Assembly (NCBI RefSeq): GCF_003269035.1
Contig: NZ_QLTK01000027.1
Span: forward strand, 1-64,000
Length of the DNA stretch: 64,000 bases
Reading direction: 5' to 3'
Origin: Paraburkholderia bryophila
GTDB taxonomy: Bacteria; Pseudomonadota; Gammaproteobacteria; Burkholderiales; Burkholderiaceae
The position numbers were made by a program, and so were the translations under genes. Positions 42,952-51,685 of the stretch are shown one piece after another. Positions within the stretch are counted from its first letter, which is position 1, and every line of letters begins with the position of its first letter. The notes below the pieces were generated by a model. The model was not told the origin of the DNA, made no database searches, and was given only the letters and a program-made list of their open reading frames with translations.

Positions 42952-44865
42952 ATGAACCACATCGTCACCGCACGCACCCCGCTCGATCCGGCCATGCTCG
43001 CTTTCCGTTCCCTGACCGGCGTGGAAACGCTGTCGTCGCTGTATGAGTTTCAGGTGGAACTGGTGAGCCCTTCCCCATCGCTCGATATGAACGCGCTTCT
43101 CGGCAAACCGCTCTCGCTGGATATCGTCACGAGTTCGGGCGCGCTGCGCCATCTTGGCGGCCAGATCGCGCGCTGCGCATTTACCGGCCGCGAAACCAGC
43201 ACGGTGCGCAGCTATGTCTACGCTGTCACGCTGCGTCCGTGGCTTTGGTATCTCACGCTGAACAGCGACTGCCGCAGCTTCCAGAACCTGTCGGTCGTGG
43301 AGATTCTGCGGCAAGTGCTCGGCAAATACAGCTTCCAGGTCGACGAACGTCTGCTGTCCACGTATCGCAGTTGGGACTACTGCGTGCAGTACGAGGAGAG
43401 CGATTTTGCTTTCGTCAGCAGGTTGATGGAACAGGACGGCATCTACTACTTTTTCCGTCATGAAGCGGACCAGCAAGTGCTGGTGCTGGCCGACGACCTC
43501 AGCGCACACGACCCGCTGCCAGGCGAGGCGACATTATCCTGGCTCGCCTCCGACCGCCTCGCGCTGCCCACGGAAGAAGGCGTCGAGGCCTGGCATCCGG
43601 CGGTCGAACTGAGCTCCGGCGCCTACAGCGTCGACGACTACGACTTCCGCAAACCGCAAGCCGATCTGTCGCAGGTGCGCGCCCGGCCATTAAGCGCCGA
43701 GCACGGCCGATACGCGAAATACCAATGGCGAGGCGGCTATATCGAAGCCGATCAGGGCGAACACTACGCACGCGTGCGTCTCGAAGCGGAACAGGCCAGG
43801 CACGCGCGCGTTCAGGCGCATACGCGTTCGCGCACGATCGCACCAGGCTACCTGTTCACGTTGCAGAACTGTCCACGGCAGGTGGAGAACCGTGCCTGTC
43901 TGATATTCGGCGTGAGCTATCGACTGCAGGAAGGCGGCTACGCAACCGGCAGCGGCAACGCGCGCTACGAATTCGATTTCATCGCGCAACCCGCATCGCT
44001 GCCGTATCGCGCGCCGAGCGTGACAGCCGTGCCGAAGGCGACCGGTCCACAAACCGCCGTGGTCGTCGGCCCCGCCGGCCACGAGCTTTGGACCGATCAA
44101 TACGGCCGCGTGAAATTGCAGTTTCGCTGGGACCGTTACGGCACGCGCGACGAAAACAGTTCGTGCTGGGTGCGCGTGTCGAGCGCATGGGCCGGCGCCC
44201 AATTCGGCGGCATTCATGTGCCGCGAATCGGTCAGGAGGTCGTGGTCGACTTTTTGAATGGCGAACTCGACCGGCCGCTCGTCACCGGCCGCGTCTACAA
44301 CGCCGATCAGATGCCGCCGTTCAGCCTGCCGGAAGCCGCGACGCAAAGCGGCTTCGTCACGCGCACACCCGGCGGCACGCGCGCGAACGCCAACATGCTG
44401 AGTTTCGAAGACAAGCGAGGTGGGGAAAAAGTCAGCCTGCACGCGGAGCGCGACTACGCGCTGTCGGTGGAAAACGACGCGACGCACGACGTCGGCGGCG
44501 ACAAAAGCGAAGCGGTGGCGAACAACACGTCGACCACGGTCGGCGGCAGTTCATCCGTCTCGATCAAGGGCGACTCGACCTCGATCACACTCGGAACCTC
44601 CCGTTCGTTTACGGCGCATCAGATTAGCGTACTCGGCACGGGCCTCAGCATGACGGGAGCGAATGCGGGCGTGACCGGGTCAGCGATGTCCGCAAACGGC
44701 TCCTGGGTCGGCGCGAATGGATCGAGCGTCACCACGACGGGGTCGTCGGTTTCCTCGACCGGTTCATCGGTTTCCTCGACCGGCTCTTCGGTCAGCAGCA
44801 CCGGTTCGAGTGTGAGTGCGACCGGCGTGTCGTATAGCACCGTCGGCCTGTCGGTCACGTTCTGA
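42952..44865 (+). CDS. vgrG: T6SS spike protein VgrG (TssI) with heptad-repeat tail
   Basis: Trimeric spike at the tip of the Hcp tube. The 637-residue protein begins MNHIVTARTPLDP; the gp27-like part spans about 1-360 and the gp5-like OB-fold carries HELWTDQYGRVKLQFRWDRY and SSCWVRVSSAWAGAQFG. The beta-prism stalk follows, and the last about 75 residues (562-637) are seven-residue repeats with consensus G-S-S-V-S-S-T. No enzymatic domain is fused. The gene starts 61 bases after tssG and heads the spike/cargo group. Confidence 0.95.
   Translation: MNHIVTARTPLDPAMLAFRSLTGVETLSSLYEFQVELVSPSPSLDMNALLGKPLSLDIVTSSGALRHLGGQIARCAFTGRETSTVRSYVYAVTLRPWLWYLTLNSDCRSFQNLSVVEILRQVLGKYSFQVDERLLSTYRSWDYCVQYEESDFAFVSRLMEQDGIYYFFRHEADQQVLVLADDLSAHDPLPGEATLSWLASDRLALPTEEGVEAWHPAVELSSGAYSVDDYDFRKPQADLSQVRARPLSAEHGRYAKYQWRGGYIEADQGEHYARVRLEAEQARHARVQAHTRSRTIAPGYLFTLQNCPRQVENRACLIFGVSYRLQEGGYATGSGNARYEFDFIAQPASLPYRAPSVTAVPKATGPQTAVVVGPAGHELWTDQYGRVKLQFRWDRYGTRDENSSCWVRVSSAWAGAQFGGIHVPRIGQEVVVDFLNGELDRPLVTGRVYNADQMPPFSLPEAATQSGFVTRTPGGTRANANMLSFEDKRGGEKVSLHAERDYALSVENDATHDVGGDKSEAVANNTSTTVGGSSSVSIKGDSTSITLGTSRSFTAHQISVLGTGLSMTGANAGVTGSAMSANGSWVGANGSSVTTTGSSVSSTGSSVSSTGSSVSSTGSSVSATGVSYSTVGLSVTF
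44635..44844 (+). repeat. 21-bp tandem repeats encoding the VgrG heptads
   Basis: Ten consecutive 21-bp units encode seven-residue repeats at the VgrG C-terminus. The central copies (about 44735-44820) are close at DNA level, with recurring TCGGTTTCCTCGACCGG; the outer ones are diverged in DNA but keep the Gly at position one. Since 21 is a multiple of three, changes in copy number would preserve the frame. Confidence 0.85.
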
Positions 44866-44890
44866 AAGCGGCCATACAAACCCAGTCGCC

Positions 44891-47479
44891 ATGAAAATCA
44901 TCAAGCCCGCGCCACTCGGCATCCTGACGCGCCCCTACCGCGCGCACGGCCGCGAGCACCTCGGTATCGCGATCCCAGTCATGGCGACGCTCGGCGCGAC
45001 GCCGCGAATCGTGAGCGAATCCGAGTTGTGGAACACGGTCGGCGAGGAACTGGCAGGCTACACGCTCGACGCGGCATTGCCCAAGTCGCACGCCGAGTTT
45101 CTGGTGTCCGCGAATGCCTACGGCGAGTACTGCAACCGCGGCAACGACAGCAACGACAGCAACCACGCTAACTGCTGCCACGTCGGCATCCGCTTCGCGG
45201 GTGTGGAGAAACGGTTGCGCGTGTCCGGCGAGCGGCACTGGCACGGCGACTTAGCCACGGCGGCCGAGCCGTTCGAGTCGCTACGAATCGACTGGCCGCA
45301 TGCCTATGGCGGTGCCGGTTATGCGGACAACCCCGTCGGCCGGGGATTCAGCAGTTCAATCGGCGACCACCGGGACACCCCGACGCCCCTGCCCAATATC
45401 GAATATGCGGCGAATGTGCTCATGCAACGCGGGCAACATACGGCGCCCGCCGCCTTTACGCCGATCGCGCCGAGTTGGCCGCAACGCAACGCACTCTTTG
45501 GCCGGTTAGACGAGGCATGGCATGAGCAGGATCGCCCCGGCTTTCCCCGCACGATGGACCGCCGCTATTTCAATGTCGCGCCGCTGGACCAGCAATTGCC
45601 GGCACACACCGCGCTGCCGGATGGCGCGGTCTATGAAATCACGCGCCTGCATCCCGAGCGCGAAACGATCGCGGGCGTCTTGCCGGGGTTGCGCGCTCGC
45701 AGCTTTATTCAGCGCCGTCAGTCCGACGTGCTGACCGAGATCGCGATGCGTCTGACGACCGCATGGTTCATTCCTCATCGCGAGCGCGTGGTGATGATTT
45801 TTCACGGTGCTGCGGAAATCGAAGCGTTCGACGCTCATGACGTCGCCTGCTTGTTGATCGCCGCCGAGGCAAGCCAACAAGTCCGATCGGCCGAGCACTA
45901 CCAGCGCGTTTTCGAATTGCGCATGGACCGCCAGTACGGTGCGTTGCACGCGTTGCGCGATAGCGATCTCATGCCCGCGTCGACAACCGGGTCGACGTGT
46001 CACGATGACCGCACGCCTGACGATCCATCGCAAGGAGCATGGCAGCGCAACCTGTTGAACCGCGTTCGCGCGCTGGCCGACGAAGCCACCTTGTCCGCAC
46101 AGCACGCAGACATCCCGCTCCCCGCCGATGCGTTCGCCGATGCGCTCACCCCGGCGCACCCACCGCAACCCGGCGACCTGGCCGAGTTCGTGCAGCGTCA
46201 GGAACAACTGGCGAGCGAACAGCGCGCCGCGCTCGCCCAGGCGCGAAAGCGTATCGAACACGATCACGCCGCCCACTGTCCACCCGCAGCGCCAAGGCGC
46301 GGGCCGCCCACGCTGCCTCACGACAACACGCCGCCGCTTCATGCCGGGCAAGCCGAGATGGCCGAGATGGCGCGCGAAGCGACCCTCAAACTCCGTCAGG
46401 CTTACCGCCATACCGCGCACTATCAGGAGGCCGCGCCGCGCCTCGGCGCGAACACCGCTGCGGCCGAGGCAATACGTGAGCGCGTCACGGCCCTGCATGC
46501 CGCCGGCGAATCGCTGAGCGGCCTCGACCTGACCGGCGCCGATCTAAGCGGCCTGAGTTTGCGCGGCGCGCTGCTGGCCGGCGCGCTGCTCGAAAACGCC
46601 GACCTGAGCGGTGCGGATCTCACCGGCGCCACGTTGAGCGACGCAGTGCTGGTTCGCACCACGCTCACCGGCGCCACATTACGCGGCGCGAATCTGACTA
46701 GCGCCAACCTCTCGCTGGCGCATTGCGACGACACTGATTTCAGCGACTCGACGCTCGACGGCGCGCTGTTCGAACGCACCCAGTTTCATCAGTGCAAGCT
46801 GCGCCGCGCATCGGTCGAACGAGCCCGCTTCAGCCAGTGTCGTTTCGATTCGGTCGATTTCAGCGAAGCCACGCTGAGCGATCTGGCGTTCGTCGAACAG
46901 GCCTTTCAGCACGTCGACTTCAGCCAGGCGCGAATCCGCAAGCTGGCGTTGATCCAGTGCACGGCCAACCACGTCAGTTTTGCCGGGGCCGATATCCAGG
47001 GTATGGCATGCATCGAAACCTCCGCTGCCGGTATCCGCTTCGATCGCGCCACGTTGCGCCAGGCCTGTTTCGTGAAAGACAGCGTGCTGGATCGCGCCGA
47101 CTTCTCGCATGCCACGCTCAGCGAAGTGAACTTGCGTCAGGCCAGCGCAAAGGGCGCCAATTTCAGTCATGCGCGGATCGATGGGTCCGACTTCTCCGAC
47201 GCCTGCCTGAACGGCGCCAATCTGCAAGGCGCGCGGGTCGAGAACGGCTACATGGTGCGCACCGATCTACGCGACGCGAGGCTGGCAGGCGTCGACCTGA
47301 TCGGCGGTTATCTGCGGGGCGCCGATCTGCGCGGCGCGAGCCTGCACGAAGCGAATCTGTTTCGCGCCAATCTCGCCGAAGTTTTACTGGATGACGTTTC
47401 ACGGCGCGGCGAACGCGGGCAATTCGACGGCGCTTATCTGGAGCAGGCCGTGTTCCACCCGTTGGCGGATCGCGCATGA
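44891..47479 (+). CDS. DUF2169 domain fused to pentapeptide-repeat beta-helix
   Basis: An 862-residue two-part protein in the T6SS spike/cargo group. The N-terminal half (about 10-340) is a DUF2169 domain (MKIIKPAPLGILTRPYR and a HWHGDLATAAEPFESLRIDWPHAYGG-type segment), a family known beside VgrG/PAAR genes and thought to act as an adaptor for effector loading. A charged linker follows (about 380-540). The C-terminal part (about 544-850) is a long run of A(D/N)LSG-type pentapeptides, which fold as a right-handed quadrilateral beta-helix. No enzymatic motif is seen. Its last four bases overlap the next pentapeptide gene. Confidence 0.88.
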   Translation: MKIIKPAPLGILTRPYRAHGREHLGIAIPVMATLGATPRIVSESELWNTVGEELAGYTLDAALPKSHAEFLVSANAYGEYCNRGNDSNDSNHANCCHVGIRFAGVEKRLRVSGERHWHGDLATAAEPFESLRIDWPHAYGGAGYADNPVGRGFSSSIGDHRDTPTPLPNIEYAANVLMQRGQHTAPAAFTPIAPSWPQRNALFGRLDEAWHEQDRPGFPRTMDRRYFNVAPLDQQLPAHTALPDGAVYEITRLHPERETIAGVLPGLRARSFIQRRQSDVLTEIAMRLTTAWFIPHRERVVMIFHGAAEIEAFDAHDVACLLIAAEASQQVRSAEHYQRVFELRMDRQYGALHALRDSDLMPASTTGSTCHDDRTPDDPSQGAWQRNLLNRVRALADEATLSAQHADIPLPADAFADALTPAHPPQPGDLAEFVQRQEQLASEQRAALAQARKRIEHDHAAHCPPAAPRRGPPTLPHDNTPPLHAGQAEMAEMAREATLKLRQAYRHTAHYQEAAPRLGANTAAAEAIRERVTALHAAGESLSGLDLTGADLSGLSLRGALLAGALLENADLSGADLTGATLSDAVLVRTTLTGATLRGANLTSANLSLAHCDDTDFSDSTLDGALFERTQFHQCKLRRASVERARFSQCRFDSVDFSEATLSDLAFVEQAFQHVDFSQARIRKLALIQCTANHVSFAGADIQGMACIETSAAGIRFDRATLRQACFVKDSVLDRADFSHATLSEVNLRQASAKGANFSHARIDGSDFSDACLNGANLQGARVENGYMVRTDLRDARLAGVDLIGGYLRGADLRGASLHEANLFRANLAEVLLDDVSRRGERGQFDGAYLEQAVFHPLADRA

Positions 47480-48645
47480 GTCTCACACGCAAACAGCTTC
47501 AGGAGACGATCCGTCGAGGTGAAGTCGTCGAGCGGCAAACGGTGGGACCGCTCGACCTGACGCAATGCGATCTGTCGGGCGGCATCTTCGCCAACGTCAC
47601 GTTCAGCGGCACGCACCTCGCTCACGCACGCCTCAGCGAATGCGTGTTCAACGAGTGCAGCTTCGCGGAAGTCGATCTGACTTGCGCCGACCTGTCGAAG
47701 AGCGTCTTCCTGAAAGGCGAATGGGCGCGCACGAACCTCACCAACACCACGCTCGACGATTGCCGCTTCACCGGTACGCGAGCGAGCGGCACACGCTTCA
47801 CGCGTGTGCGCGCCGCTCGTGCCGCCTTTCTTCAATGCGACCTGAACGGCTGCCAGTTCGACTCGGCGCAATTCGACTTCGCCTGTTTCGACCAGACGCC
47901 AATGGCCGGCGCGGACTGGTCGGCCGCCTCGATTGGTCAGAGCCTGTTCTACCGGCTGGATTTGCGCGACGTGCGTTTCGCGCAGAGCCGCTTCGAGCGC
48001 GTTGTTTTCAGCGAATCGAATCTGGCGGAACAAACGTTTCGCGGACAGACGTTCGACCGATGCCAGTTCATTCGCGCAGAACTTCGCCATGTCGACTTCA
48101 CCTCGGCGCGGCTGCCGTACTGCAATTTTCAGGGTGCCGGACTCGACCACGCAGTGCTGGACGACGTGAATGCGCCCTTCGCCAATTTCTTCGAGGCGCG
48201 GGCGAGCCGCACGCAGTGGCGTAACGCGCGCTTGCCGAACAGTATCTGGGTCGACGCGCGGACGGCACGCGCGGACTTCAGCGGTGCGGATTTGTCCGGC
48301 GCGGTGTTTCATCGCACCGATGCGAGCGGCGCGCGCTTTGTGAAGACGCGACTCGACGGTGCGGATTTTTCGTCGGCGCTACTGCAAGGCGCGGACTTTC
48401 ACGAGGCGTTGCTGGCGCGAACGCGCTTCGATGGCGCGCGCGTGCGTGCTGAGCGCGAGCGCGTTCAGGCGGACAGCACCCATGCCGGCAGCGACCGCAT
48501 CCCCGCCGAGCGCGACCCGCCGCCGATCGCCCTGCAAGACCGCCCCGGCGTAGCCGCCAGCGACACCGCACTGGAAGCCGCGCGCGTCTGGTCGGCACGT
48601 CGGAACGAGCGCGCAGCACTGTCCTCCACTTCGGAATCTCCATGA
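47476..48645 (+). CDS. Pentapeptide-repeat protein of the T6SS cluster
   Basis: A 389-residue protein built almost wholly of diverged pentapeptides (about 25-325: DLTQCDLSGGIFANVTF, ADFSGADLSGAVF and similar), preceded by a short helix and followed by an Arg/Ala/Glu-rich tail (about 326-389). It has no signal peptide. It overlaps both neighbours by four bases, so it is translated as part of the module. It may be secreted cargo, a spike extension or an adaptor; the sequence alone does not decide. DNA-mimic pentapeptide proteins that bind gyrase (Qnr/MfpA) share the fold, but the function cannot be transferred. Confidence 0.88.
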   Translation: MSLTRKQLQETIRRGEVVERQTVGPLDLTQCDLSGGIFANVTFSGTHLAHARLSECVFNECSFAEVDLTCADLSKSVFLKGEWARTNLTNTTLDDCRFTGTRASGTRFTRVRAARAAFLQCDLNGCQFDSAQFDFACFDQTPMAGADWSAASIGQSLFYRLDLRDVRFAQSRFERVVFSESNLAEQTFRGQTFDRCQFIRAELRHVDFTSARLPYCNFQGAGLDHAVLDDVNAPFANFFEARASRTQWRNARLPNSIWVDARTARADFSGADLSGAVFHRTDASGARFVKTRLDGADFSSALLQGADFHEALLARTRFDGARVRAERERVQADSTHAGSDRIPAERDPPPIALQDRPGVAASDTALEAARVWSARRNERAALSSTSESP

Positions 48646-49316
48646 CATCGACCGTCGCCGAATTAAGACCGCCACTGGCCATGGCCGCCGAAACCGGCGA
48701 AACCAGCGAAAGCGCCGGCACCGTGCTCGCGCTTCTGCACGACGATCTGCTGCTGGTGGCCTGCGCAAGCGCCCGAATAACTTGCCGGCGCGCATTCAGT
48801 TGTCTGGTCGCGCCAGAGATCGGCGACCGCGTCGTGGTGAGCCACATCGAACCGCAGCGCCCCCATGTGCTCGCGATCCTCGACCGGCCTCACGGGCGCG
48901 GCGCATGCATTCGTGTCGATGGCGATCTGGTGCTCGAATCGTCGAATCATCTCCATTTTCGCGCCGGACAAAACCTTCAACTGCACGCGGGCGACCATCT
49001 GGCGTTGCACGGCAAGCGCCTCGCCCTCGAAGCGGACGAAGCGGCGCTCGTCGCGCGTAAAGCCTCGCTCGACTGCGCGGAATTCGAAGGGCATGCCGGT
49101 GCGCTACGGCTCATCGGTAAAAGCCTGGAGAGCGTCTTCGAGCGAGTCGTGCACATCGCGAAAGCAAGCTTTCGCACGGTCGAGACGGTCGATCACCTGC
49201 GTTGCGCCCATCTCGACTATGCCGCTGCGGAAGCCGCGCGCCTGCATGGCAAGCACACGCTGCTGACCGCCGAGCGCCTCGCGAAGCTCGACGCTCAACA
49301 AATCCACCTCGGCTAG
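48642..49316 (+). CDS. DUF3540 protein, VgrG-spike-like architecture
   Basis: A 224-residue protein of the DUF3540 family, found next to DUF2169 and DUF4150 genes in T6SS clusters. Residues about 25-85 look like an OB-fold-type barrel (TVLALLHDDLLLVACASAR then CLVAPEIGDRVVVSHIE). Residues about 90-224 are regularly alternating short beta segments (GDLVLESSNHLHFRAGQNLQ, then LHAGDHLALHG) like the beta-prism of VgrG/gp5. This suggests a spike-type protein, but that is inference from the pattern. Confidence 0.8.
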   Translation: MTSTVAELRPPLAMAAETGETSESAGTVLALLHDDLLLVACASARITCRRAFSCLVAPEIGDRVVVSHIEPQRPHVLAILDRPHGRGACIRVDGDLVLESSNHLHFRAGQNLQLHAGDHLALHGKRLALEADEAALVARKASLDCAEFEGHAGALRLIGKSLESVFERVVHIAKASFRTVETVDHLRCAHLDYAAAEAARLHGKHTLLTAERLAKLDAQQIHLG

Positions 49317-49324
49317 GAGCATCC

Positions 49325-49714
49325 ATGGTCATGGTCAACTCAAGCGCCGCCGGCGCCAACGACGCCATCAGCGTCAACAAAACGCCGCCGCTGGGCGTGC
49401 CGGTGGCTTACGACAACAACGCCCAACGCGTGCAGGCGATCCCGAACGTCAGCAACATCCTGGTCGCCTGCGCGCCCGCCCACAACCTTACAACCATCAT
49501 TCCAGTCACTAGCGGAGACGCACCTGGCGCGATGGGCGGCGTCAGTTCCGGCACCGTCTGCGCGAGCTCACGCCATATCAACGGCGCCACCACGGTACTG
49601 CTGCACGGCATGCCAACTACCCGGATGACCGATCCCACGCAACAGAATGCAACCAATGCGGTGGGCACGGGCACATCGCCCAGTCAGACACACATTCTTA
49701 ACCTGGCGAGTTGA
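49325..49714 (+). CDS. DUF4150 PAAR-like spike-tip protein
   Basis: A 129-residue DUF4150 protein, the PAAR-like family that caps T6SS spikes. Gly/Ser-rich beta-hairpin segments (PVTSGDAPGAMGGVSSGTVC, HINGATTVLLHGMPTTRMTD) replace the canonical PAAR repeats, and the C-terminus SQTHILNLAS carries no toxin domain. ATG 49325 is used; 49331 is an alternative two codons in. It starts nine bases after the DUF3540 stop and seven bases before the chosen tssJ start. Confidence 0.87.
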   Translation: MVMVNSSAAGANDAISVNKTPPLGVPVAYDNNAQRVQAIPNVSNILVACAPAHNLTTIIPVTSGDAPGAMGGVSSGTVCASSRHINGATTVLLHGMPTTRMTDPTQQNATNAVGTGTSPSQTHILNLAS

Positions 49715-49721
49715 TCCACGC

Positions 49722-50309
49722 ATGCTCATCCCGATGCAATGGCGGGCGCGGTTTGCGGTAAAGGCGTTTCTGCCGACGCTACCGACTTTGCCGTGGTTGC
49801 TATTCCCGCTGGCTCTGCAAACACTCGTGACGGGCTGCGCAACAACGCGCCCGCCTGCGGACACTTTCGTCACGCTTTCTCTCGACGCCAGTGCCACCGT
49901 CAACCCCGACAGCCTCGGACGACCCGCGCCGATTCTCGTCGGTATCTACGACCTGAAAACGACCGCGGCTTTCAACGCGAGCGGCTTCGCACCGTTGCAG
50001 GACCACGCGAAGGCAAGTCTCGGCGACAACCTCGTCGCGTTCGAACAACTCATTCTGCGACCGGGTGAACAACGCACGCTCGAACGAACACTCGAACGGA
50101 CCGGCGACGCGCGGGCGCGCTCGCTGGGCGTCGTCGCCGGCTACCGCGAATTGAACCGTCACGTCTGGCGGGTCGCGATCCCGTTGCCCGCCGCCGCCGA
50201 GCCCAGCCTTCTGACGCTCTGGCCATCCGAGCCGCAACGGCTCGTCGTGCATGTGAAACTGGACGACAGCGGCATCGTCGTCCGAACCCTGAATCGGAAC
50301 CCTCGATGA
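49722..50309 (+). CDS. tssJ: T6SS outer-membrane lipoprotein TssJ
   Basis: Outer-membrane lipoprotein that anchors the TssJLM membrane complex by binding periplasmic TssM. From ATG 49722 it is 195 residues, with a long signal peptide ending in the lipobox LVTGC (Cys 39); ATG 49734 is an alternative. The mature part has the transthyretin-like beta pattern typical of TssJ (PILVGIYDLKTTAAFNASGF). Its stop overlaps the tssK start by four bases. Confidence 0.9.
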   Translation: MLIPMQWRARFAVKAFLPTLPTLPWLLFPLALQTLVTGCATTRPPADTFVTLSLDASATVNPDSLGRPAPILVGIYDLKTTAAFNASGFAPLQDHAKASLGDNLVAFEQLILRPGEQRTLERTLERTGDARARSLGVVAGYRELNRHVWRVAIPLPAAAEPSLLTLWPSEPQRLVVHVKLDDSGIVVRTLNRNPR

Positions 50310-51685
50310 AGCATTCCACCGCGCCGCTGAATTTACCGTTGAAGGACTCGGGCAGCTCCCGCAGCAAGGTTGTCTGGTCCGAAGGCATGTATCTGCGGCC
50401 GCAACATTTCCAGCAGTTCGAACGCTATATCGAAAGCTATGTGCAATTGCGTTGCCGCGGATTGCAGCGCGCGTTCTGGGGTTTCACGAGTCTCGAGATC
50501 GATCATGACGCGCTGGCTCTCGGAAAAGTGTCGCTGACCATGGCGCAAGGCGTATTTCCGGACGGCACCCCCTTTCTGCTCACCGGTCCCGACGAACTGC
50601 CCGCCCCGCTCGACATTCCCGCCGACGCAAAAGATCAGCTCGTGCTGCTCGCGTTGCCGCTCAGACGGCCGGGCGGCGAAGACACGATCTTCGAGGAACG
50701 CACCGATTCGCTCGCGCGCTATAGCGCCTACGTCCGCGAAATCGTGGACGGCAACGCGGTCGCGTTGGGACCCGCCAGCGTGCAGATCGCCCGCGCGCGG
50801 TTGCGTCTCGTGCCGGCGTCCGAACTGGGCAGCGAATGGCAGGCCATCGGCCTGCTGCGCGTGACGCAGCGGCGTAGCGACAACCATCTGCTGCTCGACA
50901 AACACTACATTCCGCCGATGCTGATTGCTGGCCAGCATCCGTTGCTCGCCGGCTATATCCGCGAGTTGCACGGCCTGCTCGAACAGCGCGGCGATGCGCT
51001 GGCGAGCCGGCTGTCGCGGCCGGGACGCGGCGGCGTCGCGGAAGTCGCGGACTTTCTGCTGCTCGCGCTGATCAATCGCGCGCAGGCCGACACTTCGCAC
51101 GAACACGAATTCGGCGAAGTGCATCCCGAAGCGCTGTTTCAGCAGTGGTTGCGGCTCGCGTTCGACCTCGCCACCTACACGAACCAGGAACGCCGGCCGA
51201 CGGTTCGTCCAGCGTACCGGCACGACGATCTGCAAGGTAGTTTCTCGCCGTTGATGGCCGAGTTGCGGCGCGCGTTGTCGACTGTTCTCGAACAGAACGC
51301 GGTCGCGATCGAACTGCAGGAACGCGCGCACCGCGTCTGGGTGGCGCGGATTCCGAGTCCCGAGTTGCTGCATAGCGCCGGCTTCGTGCTCGCCGTGCAC
51401 GCCGATCTGCCCGCCGAGACCGTGCGCTCGCGCTTTCCCGCACAGGTCAAGATCGGGCCGGCCGAGCGGCTCGCCGATCTGGTGAATCTGCATTTGCCCG
51501 GCATTGCGTTGCGCATGCTGCCGGTCGCACCTCGGCAGATTCCGTATCACGCGAGCTATCACTACTTCGAACTGGATACCGGCGCCGAGCTTTGGAAGCA
51601 TCTGGAAAAATCCAGTGGGCTCGCGCTGCACGTCGCGGGCGATCTGCCGGGTCTGGCGATGGAATGCTGGGCGATTCGCGGATGA
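50306..51685 (+). CDS. tssK: T6SS baseplate-to-membrane connector TssK
   Basis: Trimeric connector joining the baseplate to TssL/TssM. At 459 residues it has the standard length. Characteristic segments are KVVWSEGMYLRPQHFQQFER (about 21-40), HPLLAGYIRELHGLLEQRG (about 212-230) and the C-terminal YHYFELDTGAELWKHLEKS (about 412-430). It is coupled to tssL by ATGA. Confidence 0.96.
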   Translation: MKHSTAPLNLPLKDSGSSRSKVVWSEGMYLRPQHFQQFERYIESYVQLRCRGLQRAFWGFTSLEIDHDALALGKVSLTMAQGVFPDGTPFLLTGPDELPAPLDIPADAKDQLVLLALPLRRPGGEDTIFEERTDSLARYSAYVREIVDGNAVALGPASVQIARARLRLVPASELGSEWQAIGLLRVTQRRSDNHLLLDKHYIPPMLIAGQHPLLAGYIRELHGLLEQRGDALASRLSRPGRGGVAEVADFLLLALINRAQADTSHEHEFGEVHPEALFQQWLRLAFDLATYTNQERRPTVRPAYRHDDLQGSFSPLMAELRRALSTVLEQNAVAIELQERAHRVWVARIPSPELLHSAGFVLAVHADLPAETVRSRFPAQVKIGPAERLADLVNLHLPGIALRMLPVAPRQIPYHASYHYFELDTGAELWKHLEKSSGLALHVAGDLPGLAMECWAIRG

